Source of the DNA: an uncultured Verrucomicrobia subdivision 3 bacterium
GTDB lineage: Bacteria > Verrucomicrobiota > Verrucomicrobiae > Limisphaerales > CAMLLE01
Assembly: GCA_946480555.1 (NCBI GenBank)
Contig: CAMLLE010000014.1
Span: 1-16,489 of the forward strand
Length of the DNA stretch: 16,489 nucleotides
Direction of reading: 5' to 3'
The number at the start of each line of letters is the position of its first letter. The first letter of the stretch is position 1. The position numbers and the translations under genes were made by a program. This document shows positions 1 through 6,095 of this stretch, in pieces. The notes beneath the pieces were generated by a model that was not told the DNA's origin, searched no databases, and saw only the letters and a list, made by a program, of their open reading frames with translations.

Positions 1-407
1 AACGCCCGCTTCGTGCCGTGCTCGGCCCGGGCCTTCACGAAGTTGAACTCGCCCCCGAGCAGAATCCTTCCATCTTCCTGAACAGTGGCTGCCCTGACTA
101 TCGCGTCCGGCTTTGGATTGAAGCCGGCGTCGATCGCGCCGTTCGGATGCAAGCGGAGGGGATACGCCTCAAAGAGCCCGGCCTTATCCGCTAATTGACC
201 TGCCACCAATACTTTCCCGTCGGCCTGCAACGAAATTGACAGAACGGAAGCATAAATCGTGGTCGCTGGATTGAGGTTTTCAATGAAGCCGGTATCCACT
301 GCCACCGGTTGCGCCTGCGACTCGCTGCACGAAAACAGCAGGCCCAACCAAAGCGGAAATAGAATGATTGTTCCCGGACGGAAAGGATTGGCGAAAGTCA
401 GCTTCAT
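1..407 (-). CDS. delta-60 repeat (beta-propeller-like) exported protein, N-terminal part
   Basis: Partial gene: the ATG is at 405-407 and the frame runs off the left edge after about 135 codons. The first ~31 residues form a signal peptide (basic start, hydrophobic stretch around ILFPLWLGLLFS, candidate cleavage after SQA). 'LLFSC' could instead be a poor lipobox. After this the sequence shows the delta-60 repeat pattern twice: 'LQADGKVLVAGQ' followed by 'RLHPNGAIDAGFNP', then 'VQEDGRILLGGEF'. Such repeats (Pfam delta-60/DUF5122 type) fold as beta-propeller blades in large secreted or surface proteins of Verrucomicrobiota, Planctomycetes and Myxococcota. Molecular role is unknown. It starts 15 nt downstream of the hydrolase stop codon on the same strand, so the two are probably co-transcribed. 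Total length and C-terminal domains cannot be judged. Confidence 0.82.
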   Translation of the reverse strand, partial: MKLTFANPFRPGTIILFPLWLGLLFSCSESQAQPVAVDTGFIENLNPATTIYASVLSISLQADGKVLVAGQLADKAGLFEAYPLRLHPNGAIDAGFNPKPDAIVRAATVQEDGRILLGGEFNFVKARAEHGTKRA

Positions 408-422
408 GAGTGGCGCATCAAA

Positions 423-1826
423 TCATGGCGGAGGCTCGGGCGGCGACGGATCCGCCGGGGCCGGTTGGGCTCCGATCCGGAAAAACCGGGCACGCAAATC
501 TGGCACATTGGTCACAAGCGCTGACCAACGCGTGCTCGTTCGCGTGACAGGAAATTCGGCATTCGACCAGGCATGGTTGAGGTTCGTTCTGACCTGCGCC
601 GAATACGTCAGCCCGGGCGCGTCCTGATCAGTCCAGATCGTGTGACTCGCGTCGGAAGTTTGCTCGATGCGAGCGATCGGGGCGGGATATCCGTACTTGA
701 GAAGCAGATTACGGATGTCTCCCGCGCGGTCGCCATTGGATTCTGTCACGCCGGCCAGCGCCTTCATCCAGGAAAGGTATCGGGCCAGATCGTTGTTCAA
801 TCGGGCGCCGCGCGCCTGAAAATAAAACATGTCCGATGCGTAATCTCCCGCCGCCAGATTCAGCATGAAAAGAGTCCGGAACGAATCGAAATTGCCAGCG
901 ATTCCATCCAAGGCCAGCTGCGACTGGAAGGCCGCCCAACTGCGCGGGTGCGTCATCAAGGTTGCGACCGATTCATTCAAAACCGACTGAAGCTCGCCTG
1001 CGGCGGCCTGCCGCTGAATGTCAATGGCCAGCGCCTGAGCGTCGGCCCGCGCGTTTGGACGAGCGGGAACGCGACTGTTGACCAGCCATGTCAGGCATTC
1101 CGTTTTCGTGCTGTCCGGGGCAACCGTGTGGCCGCCGGAGAACAACCAATCGCGAACGACTGCATTGAAGCTCGCGAGAAAATTGCCGTCAGGCTGGAGA
1201 TAAGCGAGGGCGCTGTTGTCGCTGTTGCCCGTCGCGCGAGCCACCAGCAAATGGGTCGGCACGCGATCCGTGCTGTAATACTGGCTCGTGCGTCCCAGCC
1301 ATCCTCCCATCGCGAAAACTCCAGCCACATGTTGCGGCCGCGTCCGGCTACAAACGTAGGACGCCAGGCCGCCGCCCGAAAAACCCGCCAGAAACTCCGC
1401 CGAAGGATCAAAGAGCACGCGCTGCCGGATGTCGCGGGTGACGGCAGAATACTCCTTGTGAACGGTGTCCCACGGCACGCCGTTTCGCGATCCGGTGATT
1501 CCCACCACAATGATGTTCAAACTGCTGCAAACCGATTGGAACTGTGCGACGTGCCCGCCACCGCTGGGATTGAATGTGTATAAAATGGGAAGCGCCATTC
1601 CGTTCGTGGAGTAACCGGGAGGAAGATAAACATCGTATGTGACGGGCGCATTGAGACAGCTTACCGTCCCGCGCTGGCCGGCGTTCAAAGGGAACGGCAA
1701 CAACCCGCCATGGACTGCCGGCGTGAGAACGAAGCCTGCAACGACCAGCCAGATGCAAACCGAGGCGCATGGAGGTAGACAATGACGGAACTGCTGCTGA
1801 AGCGCTTTAAATCCCTCCGTTAACAT
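423..1826 (-). CDS. exported alpha/beta-hydrolase (esterase-like) with C-terminal surface-protein module
   Basis: 467 residues from the ATG at 1826. A TTG at 1865 would add 13 residues, but neither start has a clear ribosome binding site. A hydrophobic segment (ICWLVVAGFVL-like, about residues 24-38) looks like a signal peptide with a long basic n-region. The domain after it carries 'YDVYLPPGY', 'LPILYTFNPSGGG' and the nucleophile elbow G-F-S-G-G-G (Ser about residue 150), followed by 'GGHTVAP', which may supply the catalytic His. This resembles PHB-depolymerase/feruloyl-esterase-like secreted hydrolases, but the substrate cannot be named. The last ~60 residues ('TIWTDQDAPGLTYSAQ...', ending 'DLRARFFRIG') match a beta-rich C-terminal module common in Verrucomicrobiota exported proteins, followed by a Pro-rich tail. 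It is transcribed ahead of the delta-60 repeat gene. Confidence 0.8.
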   Translation of the reverse strand: MLTEGFKALQQQFRHCLPPCASVCIWLVVAGFVLTPAVHGGLLPFPLNAGQRGTVSCLNAPVTYDVYLPPGYSTNGMALPILYTFNPSGGGHVAQFQSVCSSLNIIVVGITGSRNGVPWDTVHKEYSAVTRDIRQRVLFDPSAEFLAGFSGGGLASYVCSRTRPQHVAGVFAMGGWLGRTSQYYSTDRVPTHLLVARATGNSDNSALAYLQPDGNFLASFNAVVRDWLFSGGHTVAPDSTKTECLTWLVNSRVPARPNARADAQALAIDIQRQAAAGELQSVLNESVATLMTHPRSWAAFQSQLALDGIAGNFDSFRTLFMLNLAAGDYASDMFYFQARGARLNNDLARYLSWMKALAGVTESNGDRAGDIRNLLLKYGYPAPIARIEQTSDASHTIWTDQDAPGLTYSAQVRTNLNHAWSNAEFPVTRTSTRWSALVTNVPDLRARFFRIGAQPAPADPSPPEPPP

Positions 1827-1979
1827 GGCGATGGTCGCGTGCCTGAACGCATGATCGAGGTTCAATCCCGTCCACGCCGCGGCAAGACACTGCTCACGCT
1901 ACAGTTCCTCGCCGAGTGAAGTCAATCGATCGCGCGGAAAGTGCCAGGTGGAAAGTGCCGGCAATTGATTGTGTCGCAG

Positions 1980-2090
1980 CGCGGGCGTCTTCGCCCGCGA
2001 GTTTGCGGAGCGTTCCGGTCCGTTTTTCGAACGGCGAGAGGCCGTCCGAACTCGCAGCCGAGTCAGCTGCGTTACGACCGCCTGCGGCCG
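1980..2090. repeat. cluster of GC-rich hairpin repeats downstream of rsmE
   Basis: Four inverted repeats lie in ~110 nt between rsmE and the hydrolase gene. 1980-1987 pairs with 1992-1999 (8 bp, loop TCTT). 2026-2035 pairs with 2041-2050 (TTCGAACGGC against GCCGTCCGAA, one mismatch, 5-nt loop). 2053-2058 pairs with 2066-2071 (CGCAGC/GCTGCG). 2078-2081 pairs with 2084-2087 (CCGC/GCGG), ending at the rsmE stop codon. None is followed by a T-run on either strand, so these look like REP-type repeat units rather than classical terminators. They could still act as 3' stabilisers or factor-dependent stops for rsmE. The rest of 1866-2090 shows no gene. Confidence 0.6.
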
Positions 2091-2834
2091 TCAGCGCAAT
2101 TCGTGATTCAGCACCGAGAGGCAATAGGTCGCGGCGGTTTCCACGCGGAGGACGAGTTGGCCAAGGGTGATCGGTTGCGCGCCTGCGGAGATGATCATTG
2201 TGACTTCGGCAGGTGTCAGGTCGCCTTCGGGGCCAATCCAGATGCACGCGGTTTTGGCTTTTCGGCCATGCTCCAATTCAAACTTTTGGAACCAGGTTTT
2301 GGGATGCTGCGCCCCAGGCTGAAGTGAGGCTATCAACGGAAGTTCGAAAACTTCCTTTCGCCCCAAGAAATCCGCGGGCGTGATCGGCGTTTCCACTTTT
2401 GGCAGCCACGCTGCGCCGCATTGCTTGATGGCTTCGATGGCGACCTGCTGCCACTTCTCGCGCTTCTGTTCCGCTTCGGCGGCATCGAGGCGGGTGGCTA
2501 CGCGTTCGGTCAGCAGCGGAACGATTCGCGCCACACCCAGCTCAGTCGCTTTCTGGATGATGTCCTCAATGATCTTCCCCTTCGGAATGGCCTGGAGCAG
2601 CGTAATGCTGAAGGGCGGGGCAGGGACGCGCCGTCGCTCGATGACTTGAATCTGAACGTGCTTCTTGCTGGCCTCGGCGACGACGCACTGCAATTCCGTT
2701 CCGGCGCCGTCGAGAACGCTCATCGCCTCACCCGGGCGGATGCGCAACACGTTCGCCGCGTGATGCGCCTCGCGTTCGGACAAGGCGAACGTGTCCGGCT
2801 TGCATTCGTTTGGCGGCAAATAGAAGCGGGGCAT
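2091..2834 (-). CDS. rsmE: 16S rRNA (uracil-1498-N3)-methyltransferase RsmE
   Basis: 247 residues, the usual length for the family. RsmE is a cytoplasmic SPOUT-class methyltransferase that uses SAM to N3-methylate U1498 of 16S rRNA in the 30S subunit. Residues 1-70 form the N-terminal PUA-like RNA-binding part ('PRFYL', 'HHAANVLRIRPGE'). The SPOUT domain shows 'IPKGKIIEDIIQKATELGV' (83-101), 'AIEAIKQCG' (132-140), the SAM-knot motif 'IGPEGDLT' (200-207) and 'LGQLVLRVETAA' (224-235), where the more usual form is LG-x-R-ILR-x-ETA. It lies 109 nt after dnaJ on the same strand. rsmE beside dnaJ is a recurrent bacterial arrangement, often in heat-shock operons. The intervening heptad inverted repeat may uncouple its expression from dnaJ. 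Confidence 0.95.
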   Translation of the reverse strand: MPRFYLPPNECKPDTFALSEREAHHAANVLRIRPGEAMSVLDGAGTELQCVVAEASKKHVQIQVIERRRVPAPPFSITLLQAIPKGKIIEDIIQKATELGVARIVPLLTERVATRLDAAEAEQKREKWQQVAIEAIKQCGAAWLPKVETPITPADFLGRKEVFELPLIASLQPGAQHPKTWFQKFELEHGRKAKTACIWIGPEGDLTPAEVTMIISAGAQPITLGQLVLRVETAATYCLSVLNHELR

Positions 2835-2842
2835 GACGAGGC

Positions 2843-2946
2843 GGATTTACGATTGCCAATTCACGATTTGCGATTGCCGATTGCCGATTTGAAGGCGGAC
2901 GCAGCTGGGCTCAAATCGTATATCGCAAATCGCAAATCGGATATCA
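2843..2946. repeat. 7-bp-period inverted repeat between dnaJ and rsmE
   Basis: Seven tandem 7-mers run from 2843 to 2891, the last four being CGATTTG, CGATTGC, CGATTGC and CGATTTG (2864-2891). A 20-nt spacer (2892-2911) follows, then complementary 7-mers CAAATCG, TATATCG, CAAATCG and CAAATCG (2912-2939) and GATATCA overlapping the dnaJ stop codon. The two 28-nt arms pair at 23 of 28 positions, with the two outer units of each arm perfectly matched. In RNA this would give a long hairpin immediately after dnaJ. There is no T-run. It may be a mobile-repeat relic or an mRNA-processing/attenuation structure; the sequence alone does not decide. Confidence 0.8.
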
Positions 2947-4077
2947 CTGAAACAGGCTTTTGGCTTTCTCGAAGAAGCTCTGGCTGATCGGGCTTTCCTT
3001 GCCGTTGCAGAGTTCCGCGAACTCCTGGAGCTTTGCTTTCTGCGCGGAGTTCATGTGCGTCGGCACTTCCACATTGATCCGCACATGCAGGTCGCCGTGG
3101 CCGTAGCCCTGAACGTTCTTCACGCCCTTGCCTTTGAGCCGGAACATGGTTCCGGGCTGCGTGCCGGCGGGAATTTTGATTTCCGCCGATCCACTCAACG
3201 TGGGCACCTGGATTTCTCCGCCGAGCGCCGCCGCGACAAAGCTCACCGGCACTTCGCACAACAAATCGTCGCCATCGCGCTGGAATATTTCGTGCGCCTT
3301 CACGTGCAGCACGACGTAAAGATCGCCGGGCGGTCCGCCGCGGACGCCGCCTTCGCCGTTGCCAGCGGAACGCAGGCGCGAGCCGGTATCCACACCAGCG
3401 GGAATGCGCAGCTTGATCTTCGACGTCACATCGCGCCGGCCTTTGCCATGGCACGTGCGGCACGGCTTTTCAACGATGCGCCCCGCGCCCTGACAATGCG
3501 GACAAGGCTGCGCGATGCTGAAGATGCCGCGCGAGCTGATGATCTGACCGCGGCCGCCGCACGTGGGACATGTCTTCTGGCCGGAGCCAGATTCGGCGCC
3601 GGAACCTTTGCAGACATCGCAACGGTCGGCTTTCGTCACCGTGATTTCCTTTTCGCAACCGTGCGCGGCTTCTTCGAACGTGATCTCGAGATCGTAACGA
3701 AGATCATCGCCGCGTTGCGGTTGAAATGGATCGGCGCGACCGCCGCCGAAAAATTCGTCGAAGATTCCGCCGCCACCGAACACTTCGCGGAAAATGTCCG
3801 CCGGATCGTGGAATCCACCGCCCCGGCCGAATCCGCCGCCACCCGCGCGCCGATCGAACGCAGCGTGGCCATGTTGATCGTAAGCCGCGCGTTTCTGCGG
3901 ATCGTTCAGGACTTCGTAAGCTTCGCCCAGTTCCTTGAACTTCTCTTCCGCCGCTTTGTCTCCCGGGTTTTTGTCCGGATGATATTTTACGGCCAGTTTG
4001 CGGTAAGCCTTCTTGATTTCTTCGGCGTCGGCATTGCGGGCCACGCCAAGAATCTCGTAATAATCGCGTTTGGCCAT
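2944..4077 (-). CDS. dnaJ: chaperone protein DnaJ (Hsp40)
   Basis: 377 residues, full length and type I architecture. The J domain covers 1-70 with the HPD motif at 33-35, which stimulates DnaK ATPase activity. A Gly/Phe-rich linker follows at about 79-113. The zinc-finger region has four C-x-x-C-x-G-x-G repeats (Cys 153/156, 170/173, 192/195, 206/209) that bind two Zn ions. Substrate-binding C-terminal domains I/II follow from about 218 to 340. It works in the cytoplasm with DnaK and GrpE in folding and disaggregation. The start lies 3 nt after the grpE stop codon, and the upstream bases inside grpE lack a purine-rich ribosome site, so translational coupling to grpE is likely. No dnaK is present here. 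The 3' end runs into a heptad inverted repeat. Confidence 0.97.
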   Translation of the reverse strand: MAKRDYYEILGVARNADAEEIKKAYRKLAVKYHPDKNPGDKAAEEKFKELGEAYEVLNDPQKRAAYDQHGHAAFDRRAGGGGFGRGGGFHDPADIFREVFGGGGIFDEFFGGGRADPFQPQRGDDLRYDLEITFEEAAHGCEKEITVTKADRCDVCKGSGAESGSGQKTCPTCGGRGQIISSRGIFSIAQPCPHCQGAGRIVEKPCRTCHGKGRRDVTSKIKLRIPAGVDTGSRLRSAGNGEGGVRGGPPGDLYVVLHVKAHEIFQRDGDDLLCEVPVSFVAAALGGEIQVPTLSGSAEIKIPAGTQPGTMFRLKGKGVKNVQGYGHGDLHVRINVEVPTHMNSAQKAKLQEFAELCNGKESPISQSFFEKAKSLFQ

Positions 4078-4080
4078 AAA

Positions 4081-4647
4081 TCAGGAGGCCGGTTGTTTCG
4101 CGACGATGACGGTGGCCGGGCGAATCAGCCGTTCGCGCAGCTTGTAGCCTTTGCGCAACTGCTGGAGAACCTGGCCTTCCGGCACATCCTTGGATTCCTG
4201 TTGCGAGACCGCTTCGTGGAAATTCGGATCGAAGGTCTGGCCGGTGGCGTTGATCTCCTCCAATCCCGCCTCGACGAGCACGTTCTTGAACTGCTGGAAA
4301 ATCATGCTCACACCGGTTTGAAGCGATTGCGTGGAATCGTTGCCCGCGGCGTTCTGAACCGCGCTCAACGCCATGTCGAAGTTGTCCAGCACGGGGATGA
4401 GCTTCTCCATCAAGCCCTCATTGGCGAAGCGGATGGCTTCCTGTTTTTCGCGCGCGGCGCGTTTCTTGTAATTATCGAAATCGGCCGTGGTGCGGACCAG
4501 CCGTTCCCAATGTTCTGCCGCTTTGGCGGCGCTGGCTTTCAGTTCATTGAGCTGCTCCGGCGTAAGAGTTTCCGGCTGAGCCGGGGCGACCGCCTCCGCG
4601 TTCTCAACTGATTCCTGATTATCCGTTTCAAGCTCTGCTTTTTTCAT
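4081..4647 (-). CDS. grpE: nucleotide exchange factor GrpE
   Basis: 188 residues from ATG 4645-4647. The open frame extends to 4830, but the added residues have no GrpE character, while the 188-aa form has the typical acidic, disordered N-terminus followed by the family core. GrpE is a homodimeric cytoplasmic exchange factor that releases ADP from DnaK. Family marks are the long helix with 'DFDNYKKR' (56-63), 'PVLDNF' (85-90), 'GQTFDPNFHEAV' (136-147) in the beta-domain and C-terminal 'GYKLRERLIRPA' (167-178). It is the first gene of the grpE-dnaJ cluster, and a candidate promoter lies about 40 nt upstream. No CIRCE (TTAGCACTC-N9-GAGTGCTAA) operator is seen, so HrcA control is not supported. 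There is no clear Shine-Dalgarno sequence. Confidence 0.95.
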   Translation of the reverse strand: MKKAELETDNQESVENAEAVAPAQPETLTPEQLNELKASAAKAAEHWERLVRTTADFDNYKKRAAREKQEAIRFANEGLMEKLIPVLDNFDMALSAVQNAAGNDSTQSLQTGVSMIFQQFKNVLVEAGLEEINATGQTFDPNFHEAVSQQESKDVPEGQVLQQLRKGYKLRERLIRPATVIVAKQPAS

Positions 4648-4685
4648 GAACAAACGTCGTAAACTATGTTTTCTAAAGATTCGGG

Positions 4686-4714
4686 AAAGTAAACGATGCC
4701 CCAGCGCCGGGCAA
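4686..4714 (-). promoter_or_regulatory. candidate sigma-70-type promoter for grpE-dnaJ
   Basis: On the minus strand TTGCCC (4709-4714), a 17-nt spacer and TACTTT (4686-4691) match the housekeeping -35/-10 pattern moderately. The -10 box ends about 38 nt upstream of the grpE start codon. This is pattern matching only; a heat-shock sigma promoter or another start is equally possible. The rest of 4648-4938, the divergent grpE/kinase region, holds short inverted repeats (e.g. ACTCC-ttc-GGAGT near 4803-4815) and no gene. Confidence 0.25.
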
Positions 4715-4902
4715 CTGTGTTGTAAGCACTGGCGGTGGTGAAACCGCCGATCAATGACGCTTTGGACAGCTCCGAGTCTTGGAGGGATGAACGCCGGTAG
4801 CCACTCCTTCGGAGTTCGACGGACCACCATTGATGACCGCTTAACTGCGCAAGCCCACGTTGCACTTGTCTCGCCGCCGAATTGTTCCCAAATTCACGCC
4901 CT

Positions 4903-4919
4903 CGAACGCGCCGCGTTCG
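4903..4919. promoter_or_regulatory. 17-bp palindrome upstream of the sugar kinase (operator candidate)
   Basis: CGAACGCG, a single central C, then CGCGTTCG: 8-bp perfect half-sites. It lies 19 nt before the kinase ATG and about 255 nt from grpE. Size and symmetry fit a dimeric repressor site, but a chance GC-rich palindrome or REP unit cannot be excluded, and no regulator gene is adjacent. Confidence 0.35.
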
Positions 4920-4938
4920 GAATGATACTTGATTGATT

Positions 4939-6039
4939 ATGGCTACCCTGAACATCAAAGCTTCCGGTTCCTGCAAATACGATCTGCTTTCCCTCGGCGA
5001 AATCATGCTGCGTCTCGATCCCGGCGAGGGCCGCATCCGCACCACGCGGCGCTTCGATGTCTGGGAAGGCGGCGGTGAATACAACGTGGCGCGCGGATTG
5101 CGCCGGTGTTTCGGGCTGAAGACCGCCGTCGCGACCGCCTTTGCGGACAATGATGTGGGCCGGTTGCTGGAAGATTTCGTTCTGCAGGGCGGTGTCGAGA
5201 CGGAGTTCATCAAATGGGCGCCGTTCGATGGCGTCGGGCGCGTGACGCGCAACGGATTGAATTTCACGGAACGCGGCTACGGCGTGCGCGGAGCGGTGGG
5301 AATCCCCGATCGTGGCCACACCGCAGCGAGCCAGCTCAAGCCCGGCGATTTCGATTGGGACCACATCTTTGGCACGGTGGGCGTCCGCTGGCTGCACACC
5401 GGCGGGATCTTTGCCGCGCTCAGCGACACCACGCCGCAATTGGTGATCGAAGCCGTTCAGGCGGCCAAGCGCCACGGCACGGTTGTCAGCTACGATTTGA
5501 ATTACAGACCGTCGCTTTGGAAAAGCATCGGCGGACAGAAGCGTGCACAGGAAGTGAATCGTGAAATCGCGAAGCACGTGGACGTGATGATCGGCAACGA
5601 AGAGGATTTCACCGCGTGCCTCGGATTTGAGGTTGAGGGCGTGGACGAAAACATCAGCCATATCGACGTGGGTGCGTTCAAGCAGATGATTCAAAAGGCG
5701 GTGAAGGAGTTTCCGAATTTCAAAGTCACTGCCACGACCTTGCGGGCCGTGCGATCTGCGACGCGCAACGACTGGGGCGCAATCTGCTGGGCGGGCGGGA
5801 ACTTCCACGAAGCCCCGAATCGTGCCGATCTTGAAATCCTGGATCGCGTAGGCGGCGGCGACAGCTTCGCCAGCGGATTGATCTACGGTTTCATGAAGTT
5901 CAACGATCCGCAAAAAGCGGTGGAATACGGCGCGGCCCACGGCGCACTGGCGATGACGACGCCGGGCGACACTTCGATGGCGTCGCTGAAGGAAGTTGAA
6001 GCACTCGTGAAGGGTGGCAGCGCGCGCGTGCAGCGTTGA
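4939..6039 (+). CDS. PfkB-family sugar kinase, 2-keto-3-deoxygluconate kinase type
   Basis: 366 residues from ATG 4939; an in-frame TTG two codons earlier is less likely. Ribokinase/PfkB fold: the substrate-side motif 'EGGGEYNVARGL' (43-54) parallels the GGAE-x-NVA motif of KDG kinases. 'YDLNYRPSLW' (185-194) resembles the KDG-kinase FD-x-N-x-RP-x-LW motif, 'NEEDF' (220-224) is a family signature, and 'DRVGGGDSFASGL' (302-314) is the PfkB signature 2 with catalytic-base Asp308 and the anion hole. The likely reaction is ATP-dependent phosphorylation of 2-dehydro-3-deoxy-D-gluconate in the cytoplasm, feeding an Entner-Doudoroff-type aldolase (uronate/pectin catabolism). Fructokinase or another sugar specificity is possible. 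No aldolase or uronate gene lies nearby, and its partner genes are not in the window. It stands alone, divergent from grpE and convergent with the sensor kinase (56-nt gap, no clear terminator). Confidence 0.88.
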   Translation: MATLNIKASGSCKYDLLSLGEIMLRLDPGEGRIRTTRRFDVWEGGGEYNVARGLRRCFGLKTAVATAFADNDVGRLLEDFVLQGGVETEFIKWAPFDGVGRVTRNGLNFTERGYGVRGAVGIPDRGHTAASQLKPGDFDWDHIFGTVGVRWLHTGGIFAALSDTTPQLVIEAVQAAKRHGTVVSYDLNYRPSLWKSIGGQKRAQEVNREIAKHVDVMIGNEEDFTACLGFEVEGVDENISHIDVGAFKQMIQKAVKEFPNFKVTATTLRAVRSATRNDWGAICWAGGNFHEAPNRADLEILDRVGGGDSFASGLIYGFMKFNDPQKAVEYGAAHGALAMTTPGDTSMASLKEVEALVKGGSARVQR

Positions 6040-6095
6040 GCTTGAGCTGGATGGAACTGCGCGGCGGCTCTGCGCTCTGGCGAATGCGGTGAGCT

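Noticed and set aside
573..1583. 336-codon open frame on the plus strand opposite the hydrolase
   Set aside because: Antisense shadow with Arg-rich composition and no motif; the minus-strand hydrolase has a signal peptide and a nucleophile elbow.
2843..2946. CRISPR array
   Set aside because: The 7-bp units are contiguous and have no spacers; the arms are inverted relative to each other.
3055..4611. 518-codon open frame on the plus strand opposite dnaJ and grpE
   Set aside because: It is fully antisense to two clear, motif-complete chaperone genes. Long antisense frames are expected from the high third-position GC, and the translation has no domain pattern.
4648..4830. N-terminal extension of GrpE to 4830
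   Set aside because: The added 61 residues have no GrpE features and cover the promoter region; the ATG at 4647 gives normal GrpE length.
4648..4938. CIRCE/HrcA operator upstream of grpE
   Set aside because: No TTAGCACTC-N9-GAGTGCTAA match; TAAGCACT near 4723 has no inverted partner.
4894..5940. 348-codon minus-strand frame opposite the sugar kinase
   Set aside because: Antisense to a motif-complete PfkB gene; the translation resembles no family.
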